A stretch of 64,000 nucleotides of DNA from Allacma fusca. Its lineage: Eukaryota > Arthropoda > Collembola > Symphypleona > Sminthuridae. The position numbers were made by a program, and so were the translations under genes. The notes under the pieces are model-generated. The model searched no databases. It was not told the DNA's origin and saw only the letters and a program-made list of their open reading frames with translations. Numbering within the stretch: the first letter of the stretch is position 1; every line of letters starts with the position of its first letter. This document shows positions 62,651 to 64,000 of this stretch, one piece after another. The stretch lies in the NCBI GenBank assembly GCA_947179485.1, contig OX359247.1, positions 32,960,801 to 33,024,800 of the forward strand, given 5' to 3'.

Positions 62651-62690
62651 ATAACCAGGGAGAATTCGGAGGGGGGCAAAGCTGAATATA

Positions 62691-64000
62691 CTGTATACTT
62701 ATTGTTAGTTTGGTCCTTTTATTAAGCTGTCGGACATAATATGGAAGTGCAGGTTTGTATTGGATTTTAATTTCACACGATAGGCTGATGGTTTTTATAT
62801 TTTAATTATTATGTTCGAATTTGTGGATATAATACTACAAGTTCCTTGATTTTATATTTATGTCTGACCATAGTATAGTCATCAAGTTAAACCGCAGCTG
62901 TTCTCAAGCTCAAAATAATGCAATTTTAGTGACAATTGTTTGGACTAGCCACTCTTCTTTTCGCTGCGAGATTATTTGCACTTGGTAATGTTATAAGAGG
63001 GTCAGAGGTTGTAATTTTTGCTCACAAGCAATCTATTTTCACTGCTACCAAAAATGCTATTATGCATTTTTGTATCGTAAGTTAGGAAGTATGTTTAAAA
63101 GAATGTCCAGAAATATTTTGCTTTTCAAAAGAACAGATTTAATAATCATATAAGGTGTAACGGCTTGTTTATAGCCGACGATTTTTTTTCCTTCACATTT
63201 TCATCGAATTGTTGCGTTTACACAAATGGCGCGTGTTTGTACTCGCATTCATGAAAATGGTTTTCTGCAGTTATTTCGACAAACGTTGAACGTTTCGTTT
63301 AAACTTTGGGAATTGAAAATGGAATAAAACTATGGAACTACAAAATAAATATAATTTAATTACAGTTGTGTGCCAAATTAACTAGAATTGATTAATTAAA
63401 CCAGTAAATATTGAACGCCGCCATTATTAATACATTCTTGTAATTTAAATAGGGCCTATGTTCCTGATGCAAGCTCCAGCAAAGGAATTGGTCTGATTGT
63501 GAGTAATTGAACATATATGTGTCTGCAGAGCAGGGTGTTTCTTATCTTTTTTCTCCCCCTGAACATGGACAAATATTTTATGCTCTTATATTGTAATAAA
63601 TTGTATTTCAAAATTTTCAGAATTTCTTCTATCCTCCTAGCTCAAAAACTCTCCTCATAACGCTAAAGAAACACGAGCAAAGTGAGGGCTTCTGGAACAA
63701 CTGAAATTTTGAAAGGTTTGGATTTTTCAACGCAGTGCGAAAAAGAATCAGCACTGTTTTGATTATTTGTTCTCCTGAGGTAAACACGCTGTTATGTTTA
63801 AAATACTCTTAGTTCAAGTTTTTAATTATTTTTGGCAAAATTAACTTTAGCAAGCTTAGTTGAAACTACGTTCGATTGATTTTACTGCAATCAGTTTCTG
63901 CAATCTGATCAAGTTTCAGAAGCAGTAATAATACCACGCATAAAATTTCCAATTTTGAATTAAATTGTGTTACGAACGAGTTCGTGCAAACATAATGGCG
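62691..64000. other. no recognised gene; end of window
   Basis: AT-rich sequence downstream of the TPR repeats. It contains the second copy of the dispersed repeat at 63920-64000, which may continue past the window edge. Nothing else could be supported. Confidence 0.4.
63920..64000. repeat. dispersed repeat copy B
   Basis: Diverged copy of the segment at 44546-44630, sharing the core GAATTAAATTGTGTTA and the preceding TAATAAT and CACG words in the same order. It is cut by the end of the window. Confidence 0.5.

Larger units (their letters stand above)
55461..62690 (+). pseudogene. NB-ARC/TPR (NLR-like) gene, decayed and split by a hAT element
   Basis: Exons at 55461-55539 and from 55633 lead into a coding exon that stops at 55742, where the hAT element begins, and resumes at 60203. 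Removing the element and one 8-base duplication restores a continuous frame (NVQTILTPVP). The NB-ARC ATPase core follows: P-loop GLGGVGKTQ (near 60378), kinase-2 LIIFDNVES (near 60604), IIVTTRYR, and GLPLVLQQA. The gene then has stops and frame changes at about 61017, 61098, 61646, 61790 and 62470, so at least five lesions besides the insertion. The end is a series of kinesin-light-chain-type TPR repeats. Such proteins act as nucleotide-switched scaffolds and are often immune-related; the role here is inferred. Upstream exons were not found. Confidence 0.75.

Noticed and set aside
1-64000. CRISPR arrays, bacterial operons, tRNA and rRNA genes
   Set aside because: None could be recognised by eye; the spliced gene structure is eukaryotic and the short word arrays are transposon ends, not CRISPR repeats with spacers.

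Overview
The window is nuclear DNA from an AT-rich animal genome. Genes are split by many short introns (about 70-130 nt) with GT-AG ends, and the conserved proteins read as metazoan, arthropod-like orthologues. SSRP1 looks especially insect-like. A NB-ARC/TPR gene and abundant hAT and Tc1/mariner-type DNA transposons would fit a springtail or related arthropod, but the lineage is an inference.

Layout. 0-10 kb: an unrecognised two-exon gene (2044-3050, +), hairpin repeats, and a short NOL9/GRC3 polynucleotide kinase (7967-9800, -). 10-17 kb: a 959-bp foldback element, SAAL1 (13210-15856, +) and COX17 (16584-17034, -), which converge. 17-24 kb: one non-autonomous element nested in another, then the histone chaperone SSRP1 (19835-23099, -). 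24-33 kb: a striking cysteine-rich repeat protein (24803-27898, +), ZW10 (28496-31774, +) and a small secreted Ser/Asn/Ala protein (32248-33027, -). 33-48 kb: sparse; a CRIP1-type LIM protein with two long introns (38565-43667, +) and a secreted histidine acid phosphatase (45637-47406, -). 48-64 kb: a transposon-dense zone. It holds two adjacent non-autonomous elements with perfect 8-bp target duplications, a dead Tc1/mariner copy that splits an exon of an unrecognised minus-strand gene, and an apparently intact 4.45-kb hAT element that splits an exon of a decayed NB-ARC/TPR gene.

The conserved genes serve unrelated housekeeping roles (rRNA processing, chromatin, mitochondrial copper delivery, kinetochore and vesicle tethering, lysosomal hydrolysis), and nothing suggests an operon. 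The most unusual content is the repeat biology. Several elements with 8-bp target duplications carry, just inside their ends, dense arrays of one short word, and each family has its own word (ACTTGA, ACTCG, GACTGA, TTCAGT, possibly AAAATAC and CCTACA). The intact hAT also carries a series of TCCGGA-centred palindromes in its introns and flanks. The other outstanding locus is the Cys-rich gene, which joins 27-residue Tyr/Asn/Gly repeats, two kinds of Cys-Pro repeats and a C-terminal coiled coil. All exon boundaries were read by eye and checked only for splice consensus and phase.
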